Of a stretch of DNA of 64,000 nt, positions 43,814-53,741 are shown piece by piece; position 1 is the stretch's first letter, and every line of letters begins with the position of its first letter. The notes under the pieces are model-generated. The model did not search any database, was not told the DNA's origin, and saw only the letters and a program-made list of their open reading frames with translations. The stretch is from Flavobacterium segetis (lineage in GTDB: Bacteria; Bacteroidota; Bacteroidia; Flavobacteriales; Flavobacteriaceae), in contig NZ_FQWE01000002.1 in assembly GCF_900129575.1 (NCBI RefSeq), positions 124,001 to 188,000 of the forward strand. The letters are read 5' to 3'. A program made the translations under genes and the position numbers.

Positions 43814-46300
43814 CTAAAAATTGAAACCAAAGGATCCTTTTACTGTAAAACGATTTGTATCTGGAACATTTAGATAGTTCCCTCGCCACGCAAAGTCAAT
43901 ACGGAATAACTTAAAAATATTCCCAATGCCTGCGCTATATTCCCAATATCCTTTTTCGGGCGCATTATATACTAAACCGGATGCATTTACCGCGCGATTT
44001 GCATCAGAAATAGTACCATAAACTCCTTTCACTGAAACGATTTCTCTCCAATTAAGTTTGCGCATAAATGGAATTCTAGAAAAAAGACGACCACTAAAAT
44101 TATGATTCCATTGCAACGTTGCATATTGATCAGAGACAAATTCATAAAAATTTAGATTGCTAAAAGTGTTCTCTATTGTAAAGAAAGTTTGATTTCCAGG
44201 TATCACACTCATCAATCCTAAGGGAACGGTACCAAAAGTTTTTCCAACCTCAACAATAATGTTGCTGCGACCTAATGGACCTATAATTATAGGCTGTTTA
44301 TAATATAATTGTAATTTATCGTATTGAAAATCACTATCTAACAAGCCCTTAAAACCATGACTATAATTTACAAAAAATCGAGTGTAGGGACTATCTACAT
44401 TCTCTCTTTCGACAGCAAATCCAATTGTTTTTCTTTTAGGAGTATATTCAACTTGAAGGCTAACTTCTGACTGTTTTACGTCACTTTTAGTAACTCCATT
44501 AGCAATATCTGTAAAATAATCGAGACTAAAAGTGGGTGAAGCCGACTCAAGTGTGCGATAAGAAAAACCGGTTTGGAAGGTCAAATTTTTAACGGGTTCC
44601 ATTTCTACAGCCACGTTACTTAAATTGATATTAGTCAATTTTCCGTTGCTTCCCGATGAGAATACAGAGGAAGACGCAAAACTTCTACCTAAAATATCAT
44701 AGGTTGTAGTTAGACTCGCGCCTATTTGCTCAATATCACGTCTATTTCCACCAGATAAAATAATTCGATTCTTTTTATCTACCATCCATTTTCCAGAAAA
44801 TCCGTATTTAAATTTATCATCTTTAAAACCATAAGCTGTGTAACCTTGAAGTCTCCAGGAATCACTTGTTCCAAAATAGGTTCGACCACCTACTCGCAAT
44901 CGTGCACCTTCAACAACATTATATCCAAATGTGGAGAAAATAGGTCCATAATCGAAATTGCCATATTGGATAAAACCACTCGCTAAAACTTGAACGGTGC
45001 TGTATATCTGTTTGAATCGCTTGACGGTTTGTAATGTATCAAGCATTTTGTAAACACCTATTTCATCCTTAGATAAGTTCTCAAAGCGATTGTCATCCCA
45101 ATATTCATCTGACTTATTATAGACTTCAGGATCCATATAATTGACCTCATCTTTATAAAAAGATGTTGGTTTTTCTATATTAAATTTATGATCTCTAAAA
45201 TAAGAGGTCCGTTTTCCATAAATTCCCTTCGACTTTTCTTTTTTGTTTAAAGCAAAATCAGACATTAAATAATCCTTAGTCAATAGAAAAACAGAGTCGC
45301 TGACTACTTCAAATTCTTGTTCTAAATAGATATCCTTAACCCAGTTTATATTAGCACTTTTAGTCACTGCTAAATTAATTTTTTTGATTGCGTATGTAGA
45401 ATCGTTTACCCAAAAATCACCTTTAAAAGTAAGTTCATTTTTACGTCTTGGATAAAAAACAATATTGTAACACCATTTTTTATCAATAAAAGCGCTATCT
45501 CTCAGGACATAATTATAAACATCAATACCCGTTTTAGAGAGTGGACTTGTAAAACTTTTGTCAAAAAAAGTTAGGTAATTATCATAAATATCATAGTTAG
45601 AATACAAGTCTTTTACAAAACTTAAAATTTGCTGATTTCCATTAAAACCGGATGTTTTACTAGCTTTTAATTTTTCTTTTACTTTTTTCAATTTCAAATC
45701 ACCATAGACATCTGCCAATGTTTCATTTACAAAAATGGGCAAGTAGGTTTTACCAGTAATTTTTGAAGTGTCCATTTTGTTAAAAATAAATTCCATTCCG
45801 TTGAACAACTTACTTTTCATAAAAGCACTATCAATAGAATTCAAATCAAATTCTATTTTTTCGTATTTTTCTAACTGATATTGATTAAATAAATAGAGCC
45901 CATTTTTTCTTTTTTTCTCCCAAATTTTTCTCAGGATATCTAAAGCTGGGTTATTTTTTTTTGAGGTTTTACCGGTGTAAATGACAACTTCATTTAAACT
46001 TTCAGCTCCGCTTAACTGAATTTTCATGTTGTAAGTTGCTAATTTATCTAAAGTAACTTCACGCTCAGAATACCCAACAGAGGAAATTAACAAAACAGGA
46101 TATGTTTTAGAAGATTCGAGATAAAACAAACCATCTTCATTTGCTACAATTCCTTCACTGGAATTTTTAAAAACTACAGTAGCAAATGGAATTGGCTGGT
46201 TTTGCTTATCTAGTACAACACCACTCACTTTAGTTTGTGCGAATATTGTTGTCGTGAAAAACATCACAAAATACAGGAAAAATAAGAAATTGCTTTTCAT
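43814..46300 (-). CDS. DUF5686 outer-membrane protein with carboxypeptidase regulatory-like domain
   Basis: An 828-residue protein: signal peptide (to about residue 21), a carboxypeptidase-regulatory-like domain (about 22-105, KVSGVVLDKQNQPIPFATV, ISSVGYSEREVTL), a middle DUF5686-type region (LADVYGDLKLKKVKEKLKASKTSGF, NYVLRDSAFIDKKWCYNIVFYPRR), and a C-terminal barrel ending KGSFGFNF. Function unknown, common in Bacteroidetes. It is a single gene between the glycosylase and pdhB. Confidence 0.87.
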   Translation of the reverse strand: MKSNFLFFLYFVMFFTTTIFAQTKVSGVVLDKQNQPIPFATVVFKNSSEGIVANEDGLFYLESSKTYPVLLISSVGYSEREVTLDKLATYNMKIQLSGAESLNEVVIYTGKTSKKNNPALDILRKIWEKKRKNGLYLFNQYQLEKYEKIEFDLNSIDSAFMKSKLFNGMEFIFNKMDTSKITGKTYLPIFVNETLADVYGDLKLKKVKEKLKASKTSGFNGNQQILSFVKDLYSNYDIYDNYLTFFDKSFTSPLSKTGIDVYNYVLRDSAFIDKKWCYNIVFYPRRKNELTFKGDFWVNDSTYAIKKINLAVTKSANINWVKDIYLEQEFEVVSDSVFLLTKDYLMSDFALNKKEKSKGIYGKRTSYFRDHKFNIEKPTSFYKDEVNYMDPEVYNKSDEYWDDNRFENLSKDEIGVYKMLDTLQTVKRFKQIYSTVQVLASGFIQYGNFDYGPIFSTFGYNVVEGARLRVGGRTYFGTSDSWRLQGYTAYGFKDDKFKYGFSGKWMVDKKNRIILSGGNRRDIEQIGASLTTTYDILGRSFASSSVFSSGSNGKLTNINLSNVAVEMEPVKNLTFQTGFSYRTLESASPTFSLDYFTDIANGVTKSDVKQSEVSLQVEYTPKRKTIGFAVERENVDSPYTRFFVNYSHGFKGLLDSDFQYDKLQLYYKQPIIIGPLGRSNIIVEVGKTFGTVPLGLMSVIPGNQTFFTIENTFSNLNFYEFVSDQYATLQWNHNFSGRLFSRIPFMRKLNWREIVSVKGVYGTISDANRAVNASGLVYNAPEKGYWEYSAGIGNIFKLFRIDFAWRGNYLNVPDTNRFTVKGSFGFNF

Positions 46301-46432
46301 AATTATTCAAAAAAAAAAACTTCATCAAATACTCATTGATGAAGTTTCAAATATAGTTAATAAACGCTTTTGATTAATCAATCTTATCAGCTGAAATTAT
46401 TAAATTTCTCTTCAATCAATTATCAAATATTA

Positions 46433-47413
46433 TTACTTTTTATACATTACTTTTTTTACTGCTTTAATTACATCATTTGAATTTGGCAACCACTCTTTTA
46501 GTAATACTGGAGAGTAAGGCGCTGGGGTATCAGCTGTTGTAATACGTTGTATAGGCGCATCAAGAAAGTCAAAAGCACGCTCTTGAACAATATACGTTAT
46601 CTCTGAAGCTACACTAGCAAACGGCCAAGCTTCTTCAAGAACAACTAAGCGATTTGTTTTTCGAACAGAGGTTAAAATCGCATCATAATCCATAGGACGA
46701 ACAGTTCTTAAGTCGATAATTTCACAAGAAATTCCTTCTTTCGCTAATTCGTCAGCAGCAATGTGAGCCTCTTTGATAATTTTTCCAAAAGAAACGATCG
46801 TTACATCAGTACCTTCACGTTTAATATCAGCAACTCCAAGTGGAATAATATATTCACCATCTGGCACTTCGCCCTTGTCGCCGTACATTTGCTCTGATTC
46901 CATAAATATTACAGGATCATTATCACGAATTGCAGCTTTCAACAACCCCTTAGCATCATAAACTGTAGATGGAACAACTACTTTAAGACCCGGTGTGTTT
47001 GCAAACCAGTTTTCCAATGCTTGAGAGTGTGTAGCTCCTAATTGTCCTGCAGAAGCTGTAGGACCACGAAAAACAATAGGAACATTAAATTGTCCACCTG
47101 TCATTTGGCGCATTTTAGCAGCGTTGTTGATGATTTGGTCAATACCCACTAAACAAAAGTTGAATGTCATATATTCCACAATAGGTCTACAACCATTCAT
47201 AGCTGATCCTACGGCAATACCTGTAAAACCTAGCTCAGCGATAGGAGTATCAATAACTCTTTTCTCACCAAATTCAGCAAGCATTCCTTTAGACGCTTTG
47301 TAAGCACCATTATATTCTGCAACTTCCTCGCCCATTAAATATATAGATTCGTCATGACGCATTTCCTCACTCATCGCTTCGCAAATGGCTTCTCTAAATT
47401 GTATCGTTCTCAT
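46433..47413 (-). CDS. pdhB: Pyruvate dehydrogenase E1 component, beta subunit
   Basis: A 326-residue transketolase-like subunit. Typical segments: IQFREAICEAMSEEM, LMGEEVAEYNGAYKASKG, VIDTPIAELGFTGIAVG, RGPTASAGQLGATHSQ, and IDLRTVRPMDYDAI. It forms an alpha2beta2 E1 with PdhA and decarboxylates pyruvate using ThDP. The alpha subunit gene is not adjacent, so the subunits must be encoded apart, as in other flavobacteria. A branched-chain E1 beta is excluded by the close PdhB likeness (EYMTFNF). Confidence 0.95.
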   Translation of the reverse strand: MRTIQFREAICEAMSEEMRHDESIYLMGEEVAEYNGAYKASKGMLAEFGEKRVIDTPIAELGFTGIAVGSAMNGCRPIVEYMTFNFCLVGIDQIINNAAKMRQMTGGQFNVPIVFRGPTASAGQLGATHSQALENWFANTPGLKVVVPSTVYDAKGLLKAAIRDNDPVIFMESEQMYGDKGEVPDGEYIIPLGVADIKREGTDVTIVSFGKIIKEAHIAADELAKEGISCEIIDLRTVRPMDYDAILTSVRKTNRLVVLEEAWPFASVASEITYIVQERAFDFLDAPIQRITTADTPAPYSPVLLKEWLPNSNDVIKAVKKVMYKK

Positions 47414-47448
47414 ATTATTATGTTGTAAGTGTCTAATTTTTCGAACAG

Positions 47449-47456
47449 CAAAATTA
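47449..47456 (-). promoter_or_regulatory. Promoter -7 element (TAATTTTG) for pdhB
   Basis: Minus-strand TAATTTTGC about 36 bases before the pdhB ATG. No clear TTTG box at the usual distance. Confidence 0.45.
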
Positions 47457-47459
47457 ATT

Positions 47460-47986
47460 ATTTTAAATCACTTTAAAGCATAAAATTAATTAAAATAATC
47501 ATGCCACCTTTGGTGTTATTTTAAGCGACAATTTTACTTCTATTACGAATTTGAAACTCGCTAAAGTGGTGCTGTCAAATGTTTACAATTCTTTGAAATT
47601 TTATTCAGCGTTCTCTTCTATTTAGTGTCGAGTAAGAATTAATTGTCTGCACCTATTGTAATTTACAATGGTCGTATTAGAGTATCCTTTTTAAATTTGG
47701 TAATAGTACATGCCATCTTCAAAACACTTTTTTTATTGATTGTAAAGTAGGAATAAGTCCACTGGCACACAAAGAAAGATCGATATGATAATAGCTTGCT
47801 CGTTTGCGCAAATGTTTTGATTGCGGATAGTACTTTTTATGATCTGCTCTCCATCCTAGGCATAAGTGAGATATAAATATTTATTGTAGGAGCTATTTCC
47901 AGCTATCATTCCAATCTTGTTTGTCCGCCGCGGCGAATAAAAAAGGATTTTCCCTTCTATCTGGGCTAGGGTTTTCGGCTTCATAA
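47460..47986. other. Gene-free stretch upstream of pdhB
   Basis: About 525 bases with no credible open frame or RNA motif. It contains only a GC-rich CGCCGCGGCG (47926-47935) like the palindrome at 26797. The tandem repeat array begins at its right end. Confidence 0.45.
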
Positions 47987-48447
47987 AGAACTATTTTATG
48001 AGAATTGTTCATTAATTTTCAAAATTACTTTCTGAATTGAAACTTATATAACACAAAAACTAAACAATTATGCTTGGTTTTTCTTTGGTTTAATTGCTCA
48101 ACTTTGTGGGCACGGATTGCAAATCCGCGCAATCGGGAGAACTATTTTATAAGAATTGTTCATTAATTTTCAAAATTACTTTCTGAATTGAAACTTATAT
48201 AACACAAAAACTAAACAATTATACTTGGTTTTTCTTTGGTTTACTTGCTCAACTTTGTGGGCACGGATTGCAAATCCGCGCAATCGGGTTTCATAAAGAA
48301 CTATTTTATGAGAATTGTTCATTAATTTTCAAAATTACTTTCTGAATTGAAACTTATATAACACAAAAACTAAACAATTATGCTTGGTTTTTCTTTGGTT
48401 TACTTGCTCAACTTTGTGGGCACGGATTGCAAATCCGCGCAATCGGG
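47987..48447. repeat. Three tandem copies of a 151-bp repeat
   Basis: The copies are 47987-48137, 48138-48288 and 48297-48447, each from AGAACTATTTTAT to GCGCAATCGGG, differing at only a few positions. Copies 2 and 3 are separated by TTTCATAA. Each ends with the hairpin GGGCACGGATTGCAAATCCGCGC. Diverged forms of this motif recur at 48537 and about 12940. Confidence 0.92.
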
Positions 48448-48475
48448 TTTTAGGAAAATTTTCTCTGTAAAACAC

Positions 48476-48505
48476 AAAAAACCGAGCAAATTGCTCGGTT
48501 TTTTT
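48476..48505. terminator. Terminator-like hairpin
   Basis: AAAAAACCGAGCAA and TTGCTCGGTTTTTTT around a single A form a perfect stem with T-run; on the minus strand it would follow the RHS pseudogene. Confidence 0.75.
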
Positions 48506-48552
48506 ATACTCATTTCTTACTTGCTTAACTTTGCGGGCACAGATTGCAAATA

Positions 48553-48616
48553 TGCGCTATCGTTATCTACATAGCCGAGCGATCTGGGCTATCGTTGTCG
48601 ACATATCCGAGCGATC
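48553..48616 (-). repeat. Two 32-bp tandem copies at the RHS 3' end
   Basis: On the minus strand GATCGCTCGGATATGTCGAC continuing to GATAGCCCA is followed at once by GATCGCTCGGCTATGTAGAT continuing to GATAGCGCA. The second copy contains the stop codon of the RHS frame. Confidence 0.75.
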
Positions 48617-51453
48617 AGGTTTATCAGATCCTGGATAATTATAATTATATTTATTCTGATTTAATGTTTCAGGATTTAATTTATCAATATTTACCTTATT
48701 GTCTTTCATGCTGGAATATAAAGTTTCGGATGCAGATTTAGTAAGGTCAGCATCTTTATCGTTTTTGTTTACATACTCCCTTAAAGTTTCAGCATTGTCT
48801 CCTTTGTCTTTAATTAGTACGTTTTTATTATTAGCGTCTTCATGCCAATCAGGAGCACGACCATCAGGATCTACAAATATTAAAGGATTATTAAAGCAAA
48901 AGTTATATGGCGACATACTAGGAAATTTTTCTGCCGGTGGATCAACATTTAGCCAAAGTGAGGTCTTCATATCCAGATACCTCGCCCCATAATAGCTAAG
49001 ATTCGTTTCTCTATCCAATTCTTTTCCATTAAACAAATAAGGCGAAGAAAATGAGCTTACATGCTCCTCAAATAAAACCTCTCCAAAGGCTATGTACTCC
49101 ACATGCTGGCTTATGCTTCCGTTTCGGGTGCTAATATACGAAGTGCTTCCCAAACGAAGTTCATCGAATACCAATGACAAATATAAACGAATGAGATAAA
49201 TGATCAGGGTGAAAATAAAAAATTTCATTCTCTGGCAGTCCAATTCCTGTAAAACCTTCGGCGGCTTGCACCGTTTCAGGGTTTATGGGTGGGCCAAATT
49301 GTACCGGCGGTCCCGGCACTCCTCCTGGTTTATTGAAAATAGGATTTCGTGGCCAACCTTCTGGCGGTTCTTGGTTTTCTTCAACGGGTTTTAAAACTTC
49401 ACTCGGGTAAGGATCGCCTGTATACTCGGGTGTGGCATAAATACCTTGTTGAGTAGGTGGTCCCGGTGGAACGCCTAAGCTTTTGACATAATTGTCTAGC
49501 GCTTTTTGTTCTGCTGCCGTTCGTTGAGTGTAATTCACACTTCCTGCGGTAATTTTTAGTGGTTGTGCAAAAGCTCCATTTCCTAGTTTGCTCACAATAG
49601 GCCCTAATCTTTCAAAATAATGTACATTAAATTTCCCTTTACTAATCACAAAATACGAGCTTAAATAATTTGTATAATCATCTCTATGAATAATGGCAAC
49701 TGCCGTTTGACCGTTGATGGCTACGTTCTGGCTATCTCCACTGCTTTTTAGGTCTCTTTCGTCCGTTGTCATTGATTCCCATAAGTCGGTTTTCTTCGTC
49801 CCACGTCATTTTTCTAAAACTTTTATCTTCCGTATAGCTTGTTGGATTTCCGTTACCATCATAAACATACTCTCTTGGCTGCGTTTTACCTGCTTCAGTA
49901 ATTTTATTTGGAGCATTCGGATGTGCCTCATTATCGTAATTATAATCTAAAACATAGCCTTTTTGTTCGTTGTTGACCGTATGTAACAAGTCTTTCTTGG
50001 TGATGTTGTGCATTTTGTTATAGCTCATGTTCAGCTCATAACTCGCTTTGGTAAACTCCCCTTGATAGGTTGCTTTTACACTCTTTAAGGGGTAAAAATC
50101 ATCGTATTGGTAATCGTGGTTGGAAGTTCCTCCCAAAGTGTTATTGATAATAGGAGCGCTATTTTTGATATTCAATACATTTCCAACCAAATCATAGCCG
50201 TAAGAATTGTTCATTATTTGCCTCGCGCCACTTTTGGCTTGCAGTTGCTGCAATCGGCGCATCGTTGGATCATAGGTATAATCCGTTTCGGTATCGTTTC
50301 CATATTTCAAATACTTACGTTGCTCAAACTCATCGTACGCCAATTGTTTGATATAATCGTAGGTATGACTTTCTTTTTTTCCGTGCATGCTTTGCAAGTT
50401 TCCTGCTTGATTATAAGCATAATTGACTACTTCGCCATCAATGTAAGTCATTTTTTGGATGCGGTTCAAAGTATCTTATTTGAACTGCGAAATATAGGTT
50501 TGTAAAACCGTTGAGTTTAATTACTACATTTCTTCTTTTGACATCCGTTTGCAATTGACTGATTTTGCACAATGCATCAGTTTGTGTTGTGAGCATCATA
50601 GGAACGCCATTGTAATTGTCCATTTTAAACAAAGTTGCATTGGCACTCCCATATGGTAAAGTTACTTTGACGGCACGACCTACCTCGTGATATTTCGTTG
50701 TTGTTGCAGTAACATTTGAGATGGGAGCACTAAAATCAGCCTTTATTGTGGTTGTTGGATAAGAACTAGATGTTGGACGACCCAAACCGTCATAAATCAC
50801 TTTTCCAGAAACAATTTACGCTTCTTGATCGGGACTTCCCGCGGCAGTAAACAAACTGGCTGTTTTCTTGACCTGCAAGGCTCTACCCAAACCATCGTTA
50901 TAAGTGTAGGTTACGATGTCCTTGTCTAGTTCAGGATCGTAATTTCTAGTTTCCGCATACGGCACTTTGGCGTTTGGGAAATAATCATAGGCAATCGTGT
51001 ACGGCTTGCCACTCGCAATTTCGTATGGCCCGCGAATAGTCGCTGGACGACCAATGGCGTCAATTGTATATTCGTTGCTTTGATCGTTACGATCGGTGGT
51101 TTTAAGCGGAATCTCAAAACGGTAATCGTATTCCATTTTTTTTTGCACCCAAAAGCATCTTTAATTTCAGTCAAAAACTGATGGTACTCGCCATCGTACA
51201 CATAATTCATCGTCATGCGTTGGCCTATGTAATTAGCAGGTACTGTTGTTTTTTGCAGGTTTCCGAAGCCATCATAAACAATGTCGGTAAGCGCTATTTT
51301 GTCAGCTGCACTGTAGTTTTTTATTTGGGTCACCTCAGCAGTCGTTGTGTTGATGGTAGTTGCTCTTTTTCGGCGCAAACCATCCTTGGTAAATACTTCT
51401 AATTGTTTGGGAATTTCACCGTAATATGGAGTCACGCTATAATAATCGATTTA
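48563..51453 (-). pseudogene. RHS repeat-associated protein, truncated and frameshifted
   Basis: Six overlapping open pieces encode one RHS/YD-repeat protein. YD-type repeats such as IVYDGFGNLQKTTVPANY, VTYTYNDGLGRALQV, MTYIDGEVVNYAYNQAGN and YVYDGNGNPTSYTED lead to the RHS core SSPYLFNGKELDRETNLSYYGARYLD and VDPDGRAPDW. Breaks seen: a frameshift at an A9 run near 51137-51145, an in-frame TAA at 50816-50818, a frameshift and TAA near 50480-50520, a frameshift near 49755, and about 46 inserted bases inside HPDHL/GSTSY near 49170-49210. The 5' part is missing before 51453. Intact relatives are large surface or toxin proteins. Confidence 0.88.
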
Positions 51454-51679
51454 AAATATCAGCAGCGAAAATCTTTAATGAAATTTTTACTTAAAAATTT
51501 TTATGTTTTTAATGGAGGATCTAGAAAATACTTTAAATAAATTTTTTTCTTTTAAAAAAAATATAGTGTAAAGTAAATTCTAGCTTTCGCTAATTATAGA
51601 ATAAATTAAAAATACGATAACGTAATAGTTTAACAAATAAATATTATGCACGCATAGTATATTATTCGATTTAATATTT

Positions 51680-51687
51680 TAAATTTG
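51680..51687 (+). promoter_or_regulatory. Promoter -7 element (TAAATTTG) for etfBA
   Basis: TAnnTTTG match 34 bases before the etfB start; no clear -33 box. Confidence 0.4.
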
Positions 51688-51720
51688 TAAAAGAAATTAA
51701 GAATAAATAAAAATATACTT

Positions 51721-52467
51721 ATGAAAATATTAGTTTGCATCAGTCATGTTCCTGATACTACTTCAAAAATCAACTTTATCAACGGCGATTCTGAATTTGA
51801 TACAAATGGCGTTCAATATGTTATTAATCCAAATGACGAATTTGGTCTTACGCGTGCGATTTGGTTTCAAGAAAAACAAGGTGCAACAGTTACAGTTGTA
51901 AATGTGGGTGGACCTGAAACAGAGCCAACTTTAAGAAAAGCTTTAGCAATAGGCGCTAACGAAGCAATTCGTGTAAATGCCGATCCTGCTGATGGTTTTT
52001 TTGTAGCAAAACAACTTGCAGAGGTTATTAAAAATGGCGCTTATGATCTTATAATTGCTGGAAAAGAATCTTTAGATTATAACGGTGGAATGGTTCCAGG
52101 AATGATTGCAGGAATTTTAGGTTATAACTTTCTAAATTCTTGTACTGAGCTCACAGTTGATGGTGTTACTGTAAAAGCAATCCGCGAAATAGACGGTGGA
52201 AAAGAAACAGTAAGCACAACATTACCATTAATTATAGGTGGACAAAAAGGATTAGTTGAGGAAAAAGATTTACGTATTCCAAACATGAGAGGAATTATGA
52301 CTGCAAGATCAAAAACTTTGACTGTGCTTGAACCAATCGATGCTTCTGTTAACACAAAAGCGATGAAATTTGAAAAACCGGCACCTCGATCAGCAGTAAA
52401 ATTGATTGATGCTGATAATCTTGATGAGTTGATTAATTTATTACACAACGAAGCAAAAGTAATTTAA
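51721..52467 (+). CDS. etfB: Electron transfer flavoprotein, beta subunit
   Basis: A 248-residue subunit with CISHVPDTTSKINF at the N-terminus, the NPNDEFGLTRAIW segment, AMP-binding region (LIIAGKESLDYNGGMVPGMIAGILG) and LPLIIGGQKGLVEEKDLRIPNMRGIMTARSK. It pairs with EtfA, encoded 169 bases downstream, to carry electrons from acyl-CoA and other dehydrogenases to the quinone pool. Confidence 0.95.
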   Translation: MKILVCISHVPDTTSKINFINGDSEFDTNGVQYVINPNDEFGLTRAIWFQEKQGATVTVVNVGGPETEPTLRKALAIGANEAIRVNADPADGFFVAKQLAEVIKNGAYDLIIAGKESLDYNGGMVPGMIAGILGYNFLNSCTELTVDGVTVKAIREIDGGKETVSTTLPLIIGGQKGLVEEKDLRIPNMRGIMTARSKTLTVLEPIDASVNTKAMKFEKPAPRSAVKLIDADNLDELINLLHNEAKVI

Positions 52468-52636
52468 GAATTAGATTGAGGATTAATGATTTCTGACTTT
52501 TATGGTAAAAAAATCTAAAATTATAATTTTAATTTAAAATCTTAAATCAGAAGTTAAAATCTTAAATCCAACTTTAGTTTTGTAATCAGATTAAAATCTG
52601 AAATATAGAATCGTTAATATAAAATCTAAAATTATT

Positions 52637-53614
52637 ATGTCAATATTAATATACGCGGAATACGCTCCCGAAGCTTCGGGAGGAAAATTTAAAAAAGTAG
52701 CTTTTGAATTAGCTTCTTACGCAAAAAAAGTTGCTGAAACTCTTGGTACAACTGTAACAGCTGTCACTATAAATGCAGGTGATGTTTCAGAACTTGCAAA
52801 ATATGGTGTAGATAAAGTTCTTAAGGTAAATAATGATAAATTATCTGGATTTACTGCGAAAGCTTATGCTGATGTCATCAAGCAAGCTGCGATAAAAGAA
52901 AATGTGAAATTAGTATTATTATCATCAACCACTGATAGCGTTTACTTAGCATCATTTGTGGCTGTTGCATTAGAAGCAGGTTATGCATCGAATGTTGTAG
53001 GCTTACCCATTTCAACATCACCATTCTTAGTAAAGAGAACAGCATTTTCAAACAAGGCTTTTAACACAACGGAAATCGAAACTGAGATAAAAGTTTTAGG
53101 CTTAGCCAAAAATTCTTATGGTATTTTTGAAACTCCGAGCACTCTAACCCAAGAAGATTTTAATCCAATTATTGGAGAAAATGACTTTGGTGTAAAAGTG
53201 GAATCAGTAGAAAAAATATCAGGAAAAGTATCTATTGCTGATGCAGATATTGTAGTTTCTGCAGGTCGTGGTCTTAAAGGTCCAGAAAACTGGGGCATGG
53301 TAGAAGAGTTAGCAACAGTCCTTGGGGCTGCAACTGCTTGTTCGAAACCAGTTTCTGATTTAGGATGGAGACCTCATGGAGAACACGTTGGTCAAACAGG
53401 AAAACCAGTTGCGACAAACCTTTATATTGCAATAGGAATTTCAGGCGCTATTCAGCATATAGCTGGAATCAATTCGTCTAAAGTAAAAGTGGTTATTAAT
53501 AGTGATCCTGAAGCACCATTTTTTAAGGTTGCTGATTACGGAATTGTAGGCGATGCATTTGAAATTGTACCTAAATTAATTGAAAAATTTAAAGCTTTCA
53601 AAGCGCAGATTTAG
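52637..53614 (+). CDS. etfA: Electron transfer flavoprotein, alpha subunit
   Basis: A 325-residue subunit. The C-terminal FAD domain shows VVSAGRGLKGPENWGMVEELA, GWRPHGEHVGQTGKPVATNLYIAIGISGAIQHIAG and NSDPEAPFFKVADYGIVGDAFEIVPKL. Where many EtfA have ...SRAAVD..., this one reads ACSKPVSD, a known sort of variation in Bacteroidetes. It forms the ETF heterodimer with EtfB; the terminator at 53637-53690 follows. Confidence 0.95.
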   Translation: MSILIYAEYAPEASGGKFKKVAFELASYAKKVAETLGTTVTAVTINAGDVSELAKYGVDKVLKVNNDKLSGFTAKAYADVIKQAAIKENVKLVLLSSTTDSVYLASFVAVALEAGYASNVVGLPISTSPFLVKRTAFSNKAFNTTEIETEIKVLGLAKNSYGIFETPSTLTQEDFNPIIGENDFGVKVESVEKISGKVSIADADIVVSAGRGLKGPENWGMVEELATVLGAATACSKPVSDLGWRPHGEHVGQTGKPVATNLYIAIGISGAIQHIAGINSSKVKVVINSDPEAPFFKVADYGIVGDAFEIVPKLIEKFKAFKAQI

Positions 53615-53636
53615 TAGATTATATTAAACTTTAAAT

Positions 53637-53690
53637 AATGCTATCTAAAAATAAGATATTTGTATCTTTGCATTTAGATAGCATTTTTTT
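53637..53690 (+). terminator. etfA terminator with a promoter element in its loop
   Basis: AATGCTATCTAAA (53637-53649) and TTTAGATAGCATT (53673-53685) form a 13-bp stem followed by T-run. The 23-base loop contains TATCTTTG (53663-53670), a perfect -7 box likely used by the next gene. Confidence 0.75.
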
Positions 53691-53741
53691 ATGCGAACTT
53701 TTTTACTAATTTGAGAATTCAGACCTATTCATTAAATAATT

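Noticed and set aside
47987-48447. CRISPR array
   Set aside because: Units are 151 bp, directly adjoining, with no short repeat/variable spacer pattern and no cas genes in the window.
48380-48741. Short plus-strand open frames in the repeat array and RHS tail
   Set aside because: They are translations of the 151-bp repeats or antisense of the RHS remnant with no protein-like composition.
53611-53632. GATTTAGTAGATTATATTAAA resembles the right half of the 20-bp sulfur motif
   Set aside because: It overlaps the etfA stop codon, lacks the CCTAT half, and the adjacent genes are not sulfur genes; likely chance in AT-rich DNA.
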